Below, piece after piece: positions 1-12,000 of a DNA stretch of 64,000 nt (its first letter is position 1; each line of letters starts with the position of its first letter). Made by a program: the position numbers and the translations under genes. The stretch is from Synechococcus sp. UW140 (GTDB taxonomy: Bacteria > Cyanobacteriota > Cyanobacteriia > PCC-6307 > Cyanobiaceae): assembly GCF_900474295.1 (NCBI RefSeq), contig NZ_UCOB01000028.1, positions 95,107 through 159,106 on the forward strand. Reading direction: 5' to 3'. The notes beneath the pieces were generated by a model. The model worked only from the letters and a program-made list of their open reading frames with translations. It searched no databases and had not been told where the DNA came from.

Positions 1-1004
1 AGTCCTGCCGCCTCTGCATAGGAAACTGCAGGTAGCAATGGGGCGTAAGACTGCAGGCCGAGAGCTTGCGCCGTCACCGTCAACAACGAGGGATTGACCA
101 CCGTGATCAAAGGGATGTTCTGCTCTAGGCAAGCGAGCACCGGTTCTCCCCCAAGCGCATCTGCAGGCACCACAAGAGCACCCAGATGCTCAACGCTCAG
201 ATCCGAATGGTGGGCCGAGGCCTCCGCAGAGAGCAGAGTTGGGGCCCGGCTCAGCCCCACCAAGACGCAGGCCAAAAAGGTGTAACCCAGCTCTTCAGCA
301 GCGGCTCTTGGATCAAGCTCAGGCTCGAGAGGCAGTGGTGACAAGGCAGGAGCATGGGCACAGGGAATCTGAAGGTGACGCACCAGAAGATGGCTGATCA
401 CCGCCTCCGCACCGGCAAGAGCATCCACACCACTGCCGTGCCGATAGGCCGCCAGTGCCTCACTATCAGGGTCCTCAGGGAAACGTGTCACAACGGCAAT
501 AGCCGTGGCACCAGCCGCCTTGAGCTGATCGCCGGCACGCAGCAAGGCATCGGGACGTTCCGGCGTGCCCGAGCTGATGCCGCTGTCCCCAAGCTCCAGG
601 TGCACCCCCAGGGACACATCACTCGTCACCACCGGTCCAATCTCCAGACCAAGACTGGCGCGACAAGCATCGGCCACCTGGAGGTGCCGATGCCGCAACT
701 CAGGTTCAATGGCCGCATCCAGCAACAAGCCAATCCGCTGCCCCCGAACCGGCCGCAACCGCCAGTCCCCAACAGTGAATCGGTCGATCGCATAGCCCTC
801 CACATAGTGGATGCGGGGATCGCTCCAGTACAGCGCCGCGCCGTTCATCACATTGGGATGGGTGATCAGGCAACCACTAGCAGCGGCCAACAGCCGTGCA
901 CTAGGAAGCGCATCCCCGGCGAAACCACCGATCTGACAGCCGATGCCAGTGGGCACCAGCAGCAGTGTGGGGAACGGTGCGGCACATCGGTCAGGCCCGC
1001 TCAT
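1..1004 (-). CDS. DUF3326 family protein, 3' end cut by window edge
   Basis: About 334 codons are visible. The ATG at 1004 overlaps the stop of the 70-aa gene upstream (ATGA), and no stop is reached before base 1. The translation begins MSGPDRCAAPFPTLLLVPTG and continues with a glycine-rich stretch, an N-terminal region ending GCLITHPNVMNGAALYWSD, and a central segment rich in small residues. This matches my recollection of the DUF3326 family, found in cyanobacteria and of unknown function; the family is about 340-350 residues, so only a few residues should be missing. No membrane segment or metal motif is obvious. It is the last gene of an operon with a 2Fe-2S ferredoxin and a small protein, so a redox or metabolic role is possible but is only inference from the neighbours. 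Confidence 0.8.
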   Translation of the reverse strand, partial: MSGPDRCAAPFPTLLLVPTGIGCQIGGFAGDALPSARLLAAASGCLITHPNVMNGAALYWSDPRIHYVEGYAIDRFTVGDWRLRPVRGQRIGLLLDAAIEPELRHRHLQVADACRASLGLEIGPVVTSDVSLGVHLELGDSGISSGTPERPDALLRAGDQLKAAGATAIAVVTRFPEDPDSEALAAYRHGSGVDALAGAEAVISHLLVRHLQIPCAHAPALSPLPLEPELDPRAAAEELGYTFLACVLVGLSRAPTLLSAEASAHHSDLSVEHLGALVVPADALGGEPVLACLEQNIPLITVVNPSLLTVTAQALGLQSYAPLLPAVSYAEAAG

Positions 1005-1213
1005 TGGATCAAGACAGCCTCGACTTGCAAGGCCAGTACAGCACTGGCATCAGTCGTGCCAGCAGTCGTGCCAGCAGTGCGGTGAACACTGGTGATAGCC
1101 CAACGCAAGGGCTCCCCCTCATCGTGGAGCTGGCCCAGAACCCAAGCATGCAAACCGGAAGGTGGAAGGTCTGCAGGGCAGGCCAGCAGTAATCGCCGAG
1201 AGGCGAGTTTCAC
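1001..1213 (-). CDS. Conserved small protein, 70 aa, unknown function
   Basis: A GTG start at 1213 overlaps the ferredoxin stop (GTGA), and the TGA at 1001-1003 overlaps the ATG of the DUF3326 gene. Such double overlap argues for a real, translationally coupled gene. The protein starts MKLASRRLLLACPADLPPSG, has a central EPLRWAIT segment and ends LQVEAVLIQ, a pattern I associate with a small cyanobacterial family beside DUF3326 genes, function unknown. Between these lies AGTTAGTT, encoded by a 12-bp tandem repeat. No signal peptide or Cys motif is seen. The overlaps are the main evidence; the family link is a weaker recollection. Confidence 0.6.
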   Translation of the reverse strand: MKLASRRLLLACPADLPPSGLHAWVLGQLHDEGEPLRWAITSVHRTAGTTAGTTDASAVLALQVEAVLIQ

Positions 1214-1545
1214 TTCTGATATTGACCAAATTGCGCTTCATAGAGAGCGTCCTCTTGGCCCGCCACAATTTTGAGGTCTGAGCGAGGGAACGAAACACAG
1301 AGGAGGGCAAAACCGTCGTTGCGCAGCTCCTCCTTCACCCCCATGGCATCGGGCTGATGCACTTCACCCTGCGTGATGCGCGCAGCGCAGGTGGTGCAGA
1401 CACCAGCACAGCAAGAGCTGGGAATCATCACCCCGGCATGCTCTGCCGCTGATAGCACGGTCTGATCTTCAGCACACTGGAAAACATGCTGCTGACCATC
1501 CAGATCAATGCTGATGGCATAGCTCGTGCCAGTCGTGTTGCTCAT
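1210..1545 (-). CDS. 2Fe-2S plant-type ferredoxin
   Basis: A 111-aa soluble electron carrier. Cys45-x4-Cys50-x2-Cys53 and a distal Cys83 form the classical plant-type [2Fe-2S] ligand set (motif CCAGVCTTCAA, then LLC). An N-terminal beta-grasp segment (AISIDLDGQQHVFQCAED) precedes it. The length is somewhat above the 97-99 aa of photosynthetic PetF, and the sequence is less acidic, so it is more likely one of the minor cyanobacterial ferredoxins than the main photosystem I acceptor. It is the first gene of a minus-strand operon with the 70-aa protein and DUF3326. The promoter should lie in the spacer to its right. Its redox partner is not indicated by the sequence. Confidence 0.88.
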   Translation of the reverse strand: MSNTTGTSYAISIDLDGQQHVFQCAEDQTVLSAAEHAGVMIPSSCCAGVCTTCAARITQGEVHQPDAMGVKEELRNDGFALLCVSFPRSDLKIVAGQEDALYEAQFGQYQK

Positions 1546-1852
1546 CCTTCCAGGAACGCACCAGAAAGTTCATCCTCTCAGGGCAAGGGACGATTTCGCC
1601 CCTTCTCTTGCATCAGAGCCGTGAGAGATGCGCATTGGGATGACGAGAACAGTCAGCCGACTCAGCCGAGTCTCCCCCACAGAGGGCAGCCAACTGTGGT
1701 GATCCGCAGGCCGTGATCTCAGCTGCGATCACGCCTGAGTGTGCTGGAGACCAATCCTTGAAAGCCCCTCGGGGCAAGACCATCTCCTGCAAAACACAAG
1801 ACTCCAAATTGATGATCGAGACAGGCGCCAGTCTCCGAAACTGGAATTCGAC
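1546..1852. other. Non-coding spacer between atp operon and ferredoxin gene
   Basis: About 300 bases without a convincing gene. It should hold the promoter of the ferredoxin operon (minus strand). One 64-codon minus-strand frame (1613-1807) has no recognisable features and I do not call it. No strong repeats were seen apart from the atpG terminator at the right edge. Confidence 0.5.
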
Positions 1853-1881
1853 AAAAAAAGCCGGTCCCGTCAGGAACCGGC
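1853..1881 (-). terminator. Rho-independent terminator of the atp operon
   Basis: Read on the minus strand, GCCGGTTCC, a 4-nt loop TGAC and GGGACCGGC form a 9-bp stem (one G-T pair), followed directly by seven T. It lies 29 bases past the atpG stop, in the right place to end the ATP synthase transcript. Confidence 0.9.
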
Positions 1882-1909
1882 TGAAGAAGAGGTGAGAAGC
1901 AATCAGCGA

Positions 1910-2860
1910 TTAGCCGGCTGCTGCGGCACCACCAACCACTTCAAGAATTTCCTGAGTAATGGCTGCCTGACGCGCTTTGTTGTAATCCAGAGTCAGTTCC
2001 TTGGCGAGTGCCTTGGCGTTGTCACTGGCGTTGTTCATCGCCGTCATTCGACTGGCCAATTCAGACGCTGCCGATTCCTGCAGAGAGCGCAGAAGCTGGT
2101 TCTGGAGGTAAAGGGGCAGCAAGGCATTCAGCAACTGATCAGGAGTTTGCTCAAACACAATGTCCGAAGGAATCTTCGGTTCAGTGTTGGCTGGTGCGGC
2201 ACCAGATTCAACAGTGAGGCGCCCCTCTTTCGTCGTGAGACGGAAAATCTCATCGTCCGGATCGGCAATGTCTTGAGGGTCAAGCGGAAGGAGTGTCTGC
2301 ACAACCGGCTTGCAGCTCACCAGGTTGATGAACTTGGTGTAGATAATCTCCACACGATCGGTGCTCCCCGAGAGGAACTCAGCAAACAACTCATTCGCGA
2401 TTGAGCCGGCTTCTTCAGCGGTTGGGACCTGCTCAAGACCAGTAAATGTGGCCTGAGTTGGATAGTTGCGGTTCGTGAAATAGGTGATCGCCTTGCGGCC
2501 AATCAGAACCACATCAACCTTAAAACCCTTGGCCTTAAGTTCATTAAAACGCTGTTCGGTGCGCTTGATGATGTTGGTGTTGTAGCCACCGCAGAGACCA
2601 CGATCGCCGGTGACAGCCACAAGAGTGATGGTGTCGACAGCTCGCTGCTCCAGCAGAGGAGCGTCAGCGTCCTCAAAGCGCATTCGTGACTGCAGATTTT
2701 CCAGCAGACGAGCGAGTCGATCCGCGAAAGGACGACTTCGCAACACCTGTTCCTGGGCTCGACGGACCTTTGCCGCCGCCACGAGACGCATGGCCTCAGT
2801 GATCTTGCGTGTGTTTTTGACCGATTTGATCCGGTCTCTGATCTCCTTGAGATTCGCCAT
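1910..2860 (-). CDS. atpG: ATP synthase F1 subunit gamma
   Basis: Central rotor shaft of F1, coupling c-ring rotation to catalysis in the alpha3beta3 head at the thylakoid membrane. 316 aa, usual for cyanobacteria. The N-terminal helix [20 protein letters not shown] and the [11 protein letters not shown] motif (about 84-94) are typical. Residues about 198-232 form the insertion found only in photosynthetic gamma subunits; here, as in other cyanobacteria, it lacks the cysteine pair that gives the chloroplast protein thiol control. It is the last gene of the operon, 13 nt after atpA, followed by a rho-independent terminator. Confidence 0.98.
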   Translation of the reverse strand: MANLKEIRDRIKSVKNTRKITEAMRLVAAAKVRRAQEQVLRSRPFADRLARLLENLQSRMRFEDADAPLLEQRAVDTITLVAVTGDRGLCGGYNTNIIKRTEQRFNELKAKGFKVDVVLIGRKAITYFTNRNYPTQATFTGLEQVPTAEEAGSIANELFAEFLSGSTDRVEIIYTKFINLVSCKPVVQTLLPLDPQDIADPDDEIFRLTTKEGRLTVESGAAPANTEPKIPSDIVFEQTPDQLLNALLPLYLQNQLLRSLQESAASELASRMTAMNNASDNAKALAKELTLDYNKARQAAITQEILEVVGGAAAAG

Positions 2861-2873
2861 GAGTGAAAACCTC

Positions 2874-4406
<1,533 letters not shown>

Positions 4407-4452
4407 CTAGGAAGGGTGGTGAGTAGAGGAGCAGGAAGGGGTGGAGGAGAAC

Positions 4453-5001
4453 TCAGCTCGTCTTGGCAAGTGCCAGACCGAGGCGGCGAACCTGACCAGC
4501 GAGGCTGGCATCAATGACCTGGGAACCCAGGTTGACAACAAAGCCGCCAATCAAAGAAGGATCAACGCTCAGATCCATCTCGACAGATCCTTTGCCGAGC
4601 ATCGCCTGAACCTTTTGGGTCAGGGCTGCCTGCTGGGTTTCGGAAAGCGCTTGGGCCGTGGCCACCTTGGCCAAGGAGATCTGGCGGGACTGCCGATAGA
4701 GATCGAGGTACCGATTGAGAACCGCGTCAAAGGCAACAAGACGCTGGCGATCAGCGAGAACCTTGAGCAGATTCAGCAAAGAAGGCTGGATCTGTTCTGA
4801 AAGCAGAGTGGAGAGCACCTGCTTCTTTGCATCAGGCTCAAGCACTGGTGAGGTCATTGCTTCCCTGAAATCAGAGGAAGTTGACCAGATCGAAAGCAGC
4901 TGCTTGCACTGATCAGCCACATCATCCGACTCCTTGCGGGCATCGGTGACCTGAAGCAAAGCTTGCGCGTAAGGGGTGGCCAGTGAATTCAGTAAGGGCA
5001 T
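4453..5001 (-). CDS. atpH: ATP synthase F1 subunit delta
   Basis: 182-aa peripheral-stalk subunit that holds the b/b' dimer to the top of F1. It begins [20 protein letters not shown] and ends with the conserved region SLIGGFVVNLGSQVIDASLAGQVRRL (about residues 149-174). Its ATG shares one base with the atpF stop (TGATG), implying coupled translation. Standard cyanobacterial naming is used (atpH is delta here; chloroplasts use atpH for subunit c). Confidence 0.97.
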   Translation of the reverse strand: MPLLNSLATPYAQALLQVTDARKESDDVADQCKQLLSIWSTSSDFREAMTSPVLEPDAKKQVLSTLLSEQIQPSLLNLLKVLADRQRLVAFDAVLNRYLDLYRQSRQISLAKVATAQALSETQQAALTQKVQAMLGKGSVEMDLSVDPSLIGGFVVNLGSQVIDASLAGQVRRLGLALAKTS

Positions 5002-5522
5002 CAGGCATCCTCCAGGTTCGAGATGGAGGCATCGATCAGTTGAGACTGCGTCTTCTCATCGAGCCGTCCGGGCAGGTCGGCCAAGACCTTGTCAATCGCG
5101 GCAAGAGCAGCCTGACGACGAAGCTCTTCGGTCAGGCGAGCACCCTCAGCGTTGAGATCAGCAAGGGCATCTTGTTTGAGTGCCGCCATGGCCTCGATGG
5201 TGCGCTTTTCACCATCAGAACGAATGGCCTCAGCTCGGGCTTTACCATCAGCGCGAATTTTTTCTGCTTTTTGCTGGGCCGAAGCAAGCTCACCCTGAGC
5301 TTTGCTCAGCTCAGTAGTGGCGGCCTTTAAGCGAGCTTCAGCGTCATCCAGTTCCTTAAGAATGGACTGACGACGGCGATCAAGCATGTCGCCAAGAAAT
5401 CCCTTGAGGAAATAGACAAGAACCCCGATCACGATCACGAGGTTGATCAGATTCGTCTCAAGAGGATTGAGGTTGATCGAGAAGCCACCCTCAGTGGCGA
5501 GCACGGTGAGGAAAGACATCAT
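5001..5522 (-). CDS. atpF: ATP synthase F0 subunit b
   Basis: 173 aa peripheral-stalk subunit. One N-terminal membrane segment (about residues 24-45, [20 protein letters not shown]), then a long charged Ala/Glu/Lys-rich helix that dimerises with b'. The start overlaps the end of the b' gene by four bases, and the end shares one base with atpH. The two homologous b-type genes side by side are typical of photosynthetic organisms. Confidence 0.97.
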   Translation of the reverse strand: MMSFLTVLATEGGFSINLNPLETNLINLVIVIGVLVYFLKGFLGDMLDRRRQSILKELDDAEARLKAATTELSKAQGELASAQQKAEKIRADGKARAEAIRSDGEKRTIEAMAALKQDALADLNAEGARLTEELRRQAALAAIDKVLADLPGRLDEKTQSQLIDASISNLEDA

Positions 5523-5986
5523 GAAACGGCCAGCAGACGTTGAATGATCTGAGAGCTGAGCTGATCAACCTTGGCCATCAGCTTGGACTGAGCTGCTTCT
5601 CGTTGCTCTTCAATCTCACGGCGAGCCTTCTCACGAGTGCGGTTCGCCTCGGTCTCAGCCGTGGTTATCGCATCGCGATAAAGCTTATCGACTTCCTGCT
5701 CAGCTTCGACAATCGCAGTTTGAGCAGACTGGCGAGCACCACGCAGTTGTTCAGTGAGATCAGCTTCCAGACGCTCAACTTGCGCAAGCTTCTGCTTGGC
5801 ATCAGCAAGACTGGTGGAAATGTAGCCCTCACGTTCTTCAACGACCTTGCCGACCGGACGGAAGAAGAGGGAATTAAGCAGGAAGGTAAGGAGAACCACC
5901 TGAACTGCCATAAGAGGCAAGGTGGCATCGAGGTCGAAAAGACCTCCCTCCGGAACCGCCGCTTCAGCGAGCAGAAGCCAGGTCAT
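5519..5986 (-). CDS. atpG': ATP synthase F0 subunit b'
   Basis: 155-aa b-type subunit (also written atpF2 or atpX) that pairs with subunit b in the peripheral stalk. Membrane segment about residues 23-45 ([20 protein letters not shown]), then the motif [15 protein letters not shown] and a long charged helix rich in Glu, Ala and Arg. It overlaps atpF by four bases. Upstream, 94 nt separate it from atpE and contain a perfect 11-bp hairpin. Confidence 0.96.
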   Translation of the reverse strand: MTWLLLAEAAVPEGGLFDLDATLPLMAVQVVLLTFLLNSLFFRPVGKVVEEREGYISTSLADAKQKLAQVERLEADLTEQLRGARQSAQTAIVEAEQEVDKLYRDAITTAETEANRTREKARREIEEQREAAQSKLMAKVDQLSSQIIQRLLAVS

Positions 5987-6039
5987 GGAAGAGGAGCGCT
6001 AGGAAAAAGCGAAAGAATGCAGAGCAGGTTTCAAAGAGG

Positions 6040-6071
6040 GAGGAGCGATGCTTCAAGAGACATCGCTCCTC
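6040..6071 (-). promoter_or_regulatory. 11-bp perfect hairpin in atpE-atpF' spacer
   Basis: GAGGAGCGATG at 6040-6050 and CATCGCTCCTC at 6061-6071 are perfect complements around a 10-nt loop. The right arm lies 9 nt past the atpE stop in transcript direction. No T-run follows, so it is not a classical terminator. A plausible role is protecting or processing the 3' end of atpE mRNA, which must be translated far more than its neighbours, or partial attenuation; this is inference. Confidence 0.7.
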
Positions 6072-6080
6072 GCACCTGCA

Positions 6081-6410
<330 letters not shown>

Positions 6411-6501
6411 TCAAGAGAGAGCGGGCCCGGGTATAAGCGCCGGACCTACGCGCAGATGTGTATAGCAGATCGCCTTGAAAAGGCGAATAGCGAATGTGTG
6501 A

Positions 6502-7227
6502 CTAGTGCGACTCGTGCAGACCTTCTCCGATATAGAAGGCGGCAAGAGTTGCAAAAATCAGAGCCTGGATTGCACTGGTAAAGAGTCCCAGCAGCATCAC
6601 AGGGAGAGGAACAATCAACGGAACGAGATAAACAAGCACTCCAACGGCAAGTTCATCGGCCAAGATGTTCCCGAAAAGACGGAAGGAGAGAGAAAGAGGC
6701 TTCGTGAATTCCTCGATAATTTTGAACGGGAGCATGATCGGAGTCGGCTCCACGTAAAGCTCGAAGAACCGCAGTCCTTTACGGCTGAGACCCGCATAGA
6801 AATATGCAAGGGACACGAGCAAGGCCATCGCCACAGTCGTGTTGATATCAGCTGTTGGAGCCCCGAGTTCACCCTCAGGAAGCTCAATAATCTTCCAAGG
6901 GATCAGTGCACCACCCCAATTGCTGACGAAGATAAAGAGGAAAAGGGTTCCGATGAACGGAAGCCAATCGCGATAGTACTTCTCACCAATCTGATCACGT
7001 GCAAGATCACGCAAGTAATCCCACATGAACTCGAGGAGGTTTTGCACACCCCGGGGATCACGATCTAGCTTTCGGGTGCCGACCACCACAAGAGCGAGCA
7101 AGGCACCGATCAGGATCCAGGAACTAAGGAAAACCTGGCCATGAAGATTGAGGTTGCCGATCTGCCAATACAGATGATGGCCAACCTCCAGTTCGGCGAA
7201 CGGCAGTGATAAAGGCAGCAAAGCCAT
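6502..7227 (-). CDS. atpB: ATP synthase F0 subunit a
   Basis: 241-aa membrane subunit providing the proton half-channels (cyanobacterial atpB/atpI naming; E. coli AtpB). The essential Arg183 is in [14 protein letters not shown]. Several hydrophobic helices are seen, with NWGGALIPW in the middle. It begins about 25 nt after the atp1 stop. The 172-nt spacer to atpE includes a small hairpin (6470-6486, six to seven base pairs) of unknown meaning. Confidence 0.97.
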   Translation of the reverse strand: MALLPLSLPFAELEVGHHLYWQIGNLNLHGQVFLSSWILIGALLALVVVGTRKLDRDPRGVQNLLEFMWDYLRDLARDQIGEKYYRDWLPFIGTLFLFIFVSNWGGALIPWKIIELPEGELGAPTADINTTVAMALLVSLAYFYAGLSRKGLRFFELYVEPTPIMLPFKIIEEFTKPLSLSFRLFGNILADELAVGVLVYLVPLIVPLPVMLLGLFTSAIQALIFATLAAFYIGEGLHESH

Positions 7228-7251
7228 GAATGCAGGAGGGGGTGCGCGGAC

Positions 7252-7587
7252 TCAGCCGTCAATGACGGTCTGAAGAATCAGGGCGGGCTTGTAGAGGAGA
7301 AAACCCACAAAGGCTGGGAGGAGATCAAGCTGGGGGAATCGAGCGGCAGAGACGATCAGAACAATCGGCACGACCAACTGAAAACGACCAACTTGACGGG
7401 ACCCTCCGCCGAGCCGGGCCACGCTGCGGGAGAGCAGGCGCAAGTAGAGAACTCCTGCGCAGGCTCCGACCAACAGGCTGCGGGCCACCAAGAGATCGAA
7501 TCGCCAAGCTGCGACAAGAGTCGCAACAAGAGACACCATCAAGGTGGCCAGCATCAGGCGTCGCTGCAGGCGTGCGTAGTCCTCCAT
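7252..7587 (-). CDS. atp1: ATP synthase subunit I (Atp1)
   Basis: Small membrane protein that opens cyanobacterial atp operons; AtpI-type proteins are thought to help assemble the c ring. The frame is open much further upstream, but that part overlaps the methyltransferase end, so I choose the ATG at 7585-7587 (MEDYARLQRRLMLATLMVSL), giving 111 aa. A GTG at 7677 is an alternative. Hydrophobic segments lie at about residues 11-30, 35-50, 70-83 and 87-103. The sequence is weakly conserved, as usual for this family; position is strong support. Confidence 0.82.
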   Translation of the reverse strand: MEDYARLQRRLMLATLMVSLVATLVAAWRFDLLVARSLLVGACAGVLYLRLLSRSVARLGGGSRQVGRFQLVVPIVLIVSAARFPQLDLLPAFVGFLLYKPALILQTVIDG

Positions 7588-7691
7588 ACCGTTATCGGAA
7601 GGGGCGTTCGCCTCGTCCGAATGAGTGGAAGTCGCAGCCTGCAAACAACACTTGAGAAAGCGCGCGGAATCTATCACGCGAGACGCCCAAC

Positions 7692-8894
7692 TCAGCCTGA
7701 ACCAGGCTTCAACAGCAGCAGGCGCCGCCTGCAAAGGTCTCGCGCGACTTCAACGACTTCAGCTCCGATCCCGAGAGATTTCAGCGATATCCCTGGGTGC
7801 TGCTCGACGGCTTGTAGCAGCGCGAGAGACGGCTCATCGAGACTGATCGGCTCGAGATCTGTGCCGAGCAGACTCGCCGAAGGCCAGCCCCAGAGACAGG
7901 GCTGAAGCTCTCCATAGGCATCAAGCAATGCCTGGTCATCCCCCCAGGTCTCGACCTGCACAGGCTGGGCGCTGACAAAGAATTCGAAATGACTGATGTC
8001 TGGATCGAGTTGCTCGATCAATGCCCATTGCTGGGGCAATGGGAGGGAGCAAGCCCTCTGAAGCAGTTCGCCATCCAGCAAACGAGCTGGATCCCAGACA
8101 GCAGGATTGGAAAATCCTGCGAAGTGAAGCCCGGAGGCTTCGATGAAACCCATCAGTCGCTCGAGGTCGTAGCTGGTCTCCTGAGGATGGAGATACATAT
8201 CAGCGAAATTCGCGTCAGCAGCACAATCAACTGACCAGCGCTGTTCATGGTGGCGCCGCAGGCGATTGTTCTGAGGAAGCGTCTCGAACAATTCACGTCC
8301 CAGACGCAAGCCCTCAGCTCCTGTGCCCACCTCCAGGAGATTCAGTGCTCTCTGGGTTCGATGAATTTCCCAACGTCCGGCATCCGCATAAAGGAACAGA
8401 TGCAAAAGCCCTTGGGGCGCGAGCAACTGAGCCAAGGACGTCAACCCGGCCTCAGGGGCATCGAGATGATGAAGGACACCCACGGAATTGATGTAATCAA
8501 AAGGCCCTTCGCCCTGAAGATCCAGCAGGCTCCGTTGTTCCTGCCTTAATGAGGTGACCTGATCTGCCCCACCAGAACGACGGAGGCGTTCACGGGCAAC
8601 CTCGAGAGCACCTGCACTGATATCCACAGCAAGCACATCAGCACCTGGATTGAGATGGCAGAGGTAATCAGTGCTGACTCCGGTGCCGCAACCGGCATCG
8701 AGAATGTGCCAGGGCCTTCCCCCAGTCGGCTCGGGCTGAAGTTCACCATGCACAGCTGCATGCACGCTGCGTAGGCACCAGCGCCAGTTGTATCCGGGCG
8801 GAGGACCATCCTGCACAGGATCACCCGGATAGGGGAAACGGTCATAGAAGGCGCTGACGACAGGGGTGGCGGCGTCTGTTGAGTGCTCAGGCAT
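7692..8894 (-). CDS. Class I SAM-dependent methyltransferase
   Basis: 400 aa. The SAM-binding motif I is ILDAGCGTG, followed by an acidic strand end (LAVDIS), and later INSVGVLHHL, as in UbiE/Methyltransf_11-type enzymes acting on small molecules. The N-terminal SAFYDRFPYPGDP segment resembles a cyanobacterial/proteobacterial methyltransferase group of unknown substrate. The C-terminal ~150 residues lie beyond the catalytic domain and have a helical character with a final LCRRRLLLL segment. Start at the ATG at 8894. It is divergent from apcE (165 nt apart) and precedes the atp operon by about 100 nt, but there is no reason from sequence to link it with either. Substrate unknown. Confidence 0.85.
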   Translation of the reverse strand: MPEHSTDAATPVVSAFYDRFPYPGDPVQDGPPPGYNWRWCLRSVHAAVHGELQPEPTGGRPWHILDAGCGTGVSTDYLCHLNPGADVLAVDISAGALEVARERLRRSGGADQVTSLRQEQRSLLDLQGEGPFDYINSVGVLHHLDAPEAGLTSLAQLLAPQGLLHLFLYADAGRWEIHRTQRALNLLEVGTGAEGLRLGRELFETLPQNNRLRRHHEQRWSVDCAADANFADMYLHPQETSYDLERLMGFIEASGLHFAGFSNPAVWDPARLLDGELLQRACSLPLPQQWALIEQLDPDISHFEFFVSAQPVQVETWGDDQALLDAYGELQPCLWGWPSASLLGTDLEPISLDEPSLALLQAVEQHPGISLKSLGIGAEVVEVARDLCRRRLLLLKPGSG

Positions 8895-9059
8895 CGGCTT
8901 GGGTGCTGGGCGGTGAAGTGCAGGGTCGACGGGCCGAGCATTTCACGGGCGATGGCCACCAAAGCGACCAGCACCGACCCCCTGCAAACATTTGTTCATG
9001 CAGGCCGGGAAGGCCATGAAGCGAGCCGTAATCTGGCTCGATCTGGCTTGCTTTCGTTC

Positions 9060-12000
9060 ATGACCGTGACCGCCAGCAGCGGCAGCCCAAGGGTGACGCC
9101 CCAGCTCTTCGACACACTGCCGCTGTCCAGCGTGCGTCAGGCCGAACAGCAGGACCGCTTTCCTGATGGTGGCGAGCTCAACAACCTGATTACCTTTTTC
9201 CGGAGTGGTCAGGATCGGATTGAGGCATCAAGGGTTCTAGCTGACAACGCCGAAGCCATCGTGGCCAGGGCAGCCAATAAGATCTTTGCCGGAGGGACGC
9301 CTCTCTCCTTTCTGGAAGCACCGCTCAGCAGAGGGGAAGTACAGCTCCGAGACGGCACGGTGCTTGCATCCGACCAAGCAGCGTTCCAAGCGTCAATCGA
9401 GACTTTTACAGGAGCCAGTGCGGCAACAGGCGGTGGCAATGCCTTTACCCGCCTTCTGCGGGGAAGTAGCGAAGATGCTGACGTTCGAGTCGTTCTCCCG
9501 ACCGGTTTCGCTCCGATCAGCGTGGCCAAATATGGCCCCGAACGCATGCGCAAATCGGTGCGTGACCTCGGCTGGTTCCTCCGTTATGTGGGCTATGCCC
9601 TCGTGGCAGGAGACCCAAGCATTCTTTCGGTCAATACCCGCGGACTTCGCGACGTTCTTGAGAGGGGATGTTCGCTTGCTGCCACCAATGTGGCGCTCCA
9701 GGAGATGCGTGCTGCAGCCGCCAGCTTGCTGCGCGATCGGCCAGAAGCACGTGCGATGGCCGTTCAGTGTTTCAACGTGCTGCTCCAAGAGCTCGCCATC
9801 GCGACGCCCTCAAGCCGACAGAAACTAGGCAGTTCAGAACGTCAAGGTCTTCAATTACCAGCGATCTATGCCCTCGCTTCACAGGGCAAATCCCCTCGTT
9901 ACAGCATCAAGCTGGGGATGAGTGGGGCTGAGCGTCAGGAAATCGTACGTGCCGCTTACCGCCAGGTTTTTGAACGCGATATCGCCAAGGGTTATTCCCA
10001 GGCACCTTGTGGCCAAGAAGCCTCTCAGTTAGTCCAGGGCAAAATCTCTATGCGCGAATTCATTCGCGCCCTTGGGCGATGCAAGGAATACCGTCAGCAA
10101 TTCCACGACAGGTTTGTGAACAGCCGAGTTGTTGAACTCGCTTATCGTCACTTCCTGGGCCGAGGGGTTAGCTCCCTCGAGGAATTCAAAACCTCATTTG
10201 CCATCCTCAGCGACCAAGGCCTCAATGGTCTGATTGATGTGCTTGTGAACTCCCGTGAGTACGCACAGACCTTTGGAGAAGAGACAGTTCCATTCCTGCG
10301 TGACCTTGGCGAAGAGGCCCAAGAAAGTGCTGGGTGGGGCTCGAACCGGAAGCTTTTCCGCTTCAGCGCACCTTTCGAGGGAGCTCCCCAATACGTCACC
10401 CTTTACGCCTCTTATCGACAGCCTTTCGCTGATCAACACGTCTACGGAGGTGGGAATGATCCGATTGGCAATCAGTACGGTGCGATTTTCCCGAGTGGCA
10501 CTGCTTCCGTAGCCACACGCCCAGCGCCCTATGGCTACGACAGCCGACGGCTGCTAGTCAGCAACGGGCTGGCCTCTCCAGGCCAGATGGACAGCGCTCA
10601 GTTCCGAAGCAGCCGTCCCCGCAAAGTCGGTCCCCGTGTGGTCCGACTTCAGCAGATCGCTACCGGCGGAGCAGCGCGTCCTCGGCGGGGTGGTTTGCCC
10701 AGCGTTCGAAATACGGAAGCCAGTACGCAATCGGTGATCAACGCTGTCTATGTGCAGGTTCTCGGCAATGCCGGCTATGCGGGTGAACGGGTCTCATCAG
10801 ACGAAGCACGTCTAGAGAACGGCGACATTTCCCTGCGCGACTTTGTGCGGAGTGTTGCCCGTTCTGATGCCTTCCGGCGTCGCTACTGGAGCGGCCTCTA
10901 CATCGCCAAGGCCATCGAGGTCATGCATCGTCGCCTCCTGGGCCGACCAACATTTGGTCGTTGGGAGATCGATGCTCTGTTTGATGTCGCGGCTCGCCAA
11001 GGCTTCTACGGTCTGATTGATGCCTTTATCAACAGCAAGGAATACTGCGATTGCTTCGGGGAAGACACCGCTCCCTATGAACGCTTCATCACCCCAGCCG
11101 ATCTCAATACGCGGCGGGTTCCAACATGGAAGCAAGCCATCAATCTCGAAGCTCTTGCTTCTGGTACAAAGTCAGAGAGGCCTGAGGCCCAAATCGTCGA
11201 GAGGCTCAAGACCAGCGGCGATCTCACACAGCGAAACATCCAGGGGGCCGGAGGTCCGATCAAATGGGAACAATCCTCATCCATTAACAATCGGAATAAC
11301 GAGCAACTAACGTCGTTTGCTCTCACCAAGCAATTCAACAAAACGACTAAAGCAAAAACTCCATCCTGGCAAGCCAAGGTTGAGTTCAGAGGAATCGTTA
11401 ATCCCGAGATTCCTGGAGAAAAAATTCTTCAGGCCCTAAGGCGTAATGACATCAATGGCTTTGCAGCACGCGTTGGTCTGCAAACTTCGATTGAATTAAA
11501 GCCACCATTTACGGAGGAAGCTCTTTCCTCCGTCATCGATGAAACCTATAGACAACTCCTCAATCGCATCCCATTCGATGACGAACGCTTAGTTGAAGCA
11601 GAGTCTCAACTCAGAAACCAGACAATCCCCCTTGTTGGTTTTATTGAAGCTGTTGCCCTGAGTGACACGTTCCAGAATCGTCTGAGCGCAATGGCTCCAT
11701 TAAGAGCCGCTGCTGCAGTCAGCCTCGCCATTCTTGGTCGCGCTTCAACTCCTGGAGAAGCGGCTGAATTCGTTCAGACCAGAGCAGCCAATGGCCAACC
11801 CGCAGCCATTCGCAAGGTCTTCGAACGGCGCGAGGCCGATGATGCCAACCGCCTCCTCCAAATCAAACTTCCTTCCACGGATGGGCGGCAAAGCTTCAGA
11901 GAGCTGCAAACCACCAGGCAAGACAGCCTGCCAAGACCGATTGCTCCGGTGACACCGCCCATCTTCGAGGAAGATGGTGAAGCCAAAACAACCGCCCGCT

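Noticed and set aside
354..1085. 243-codon plus-strand frame
   Set aside because: Shadow of the DUF3326 gene, which has a coherent translation and overlaps with its neighbours on the minus strand.
1613..1807. 64-codon minus-strand frame in the atp-ferredoxin spacer
   Set aside because: No conserved motif, hydrophobic segment or good start context; it could be chance.
6470..6486. Small hairpin in the atpB-atpE spacer
   Set aside because: Only 6-7 bp, no T-run; too weak to call as a terminator.
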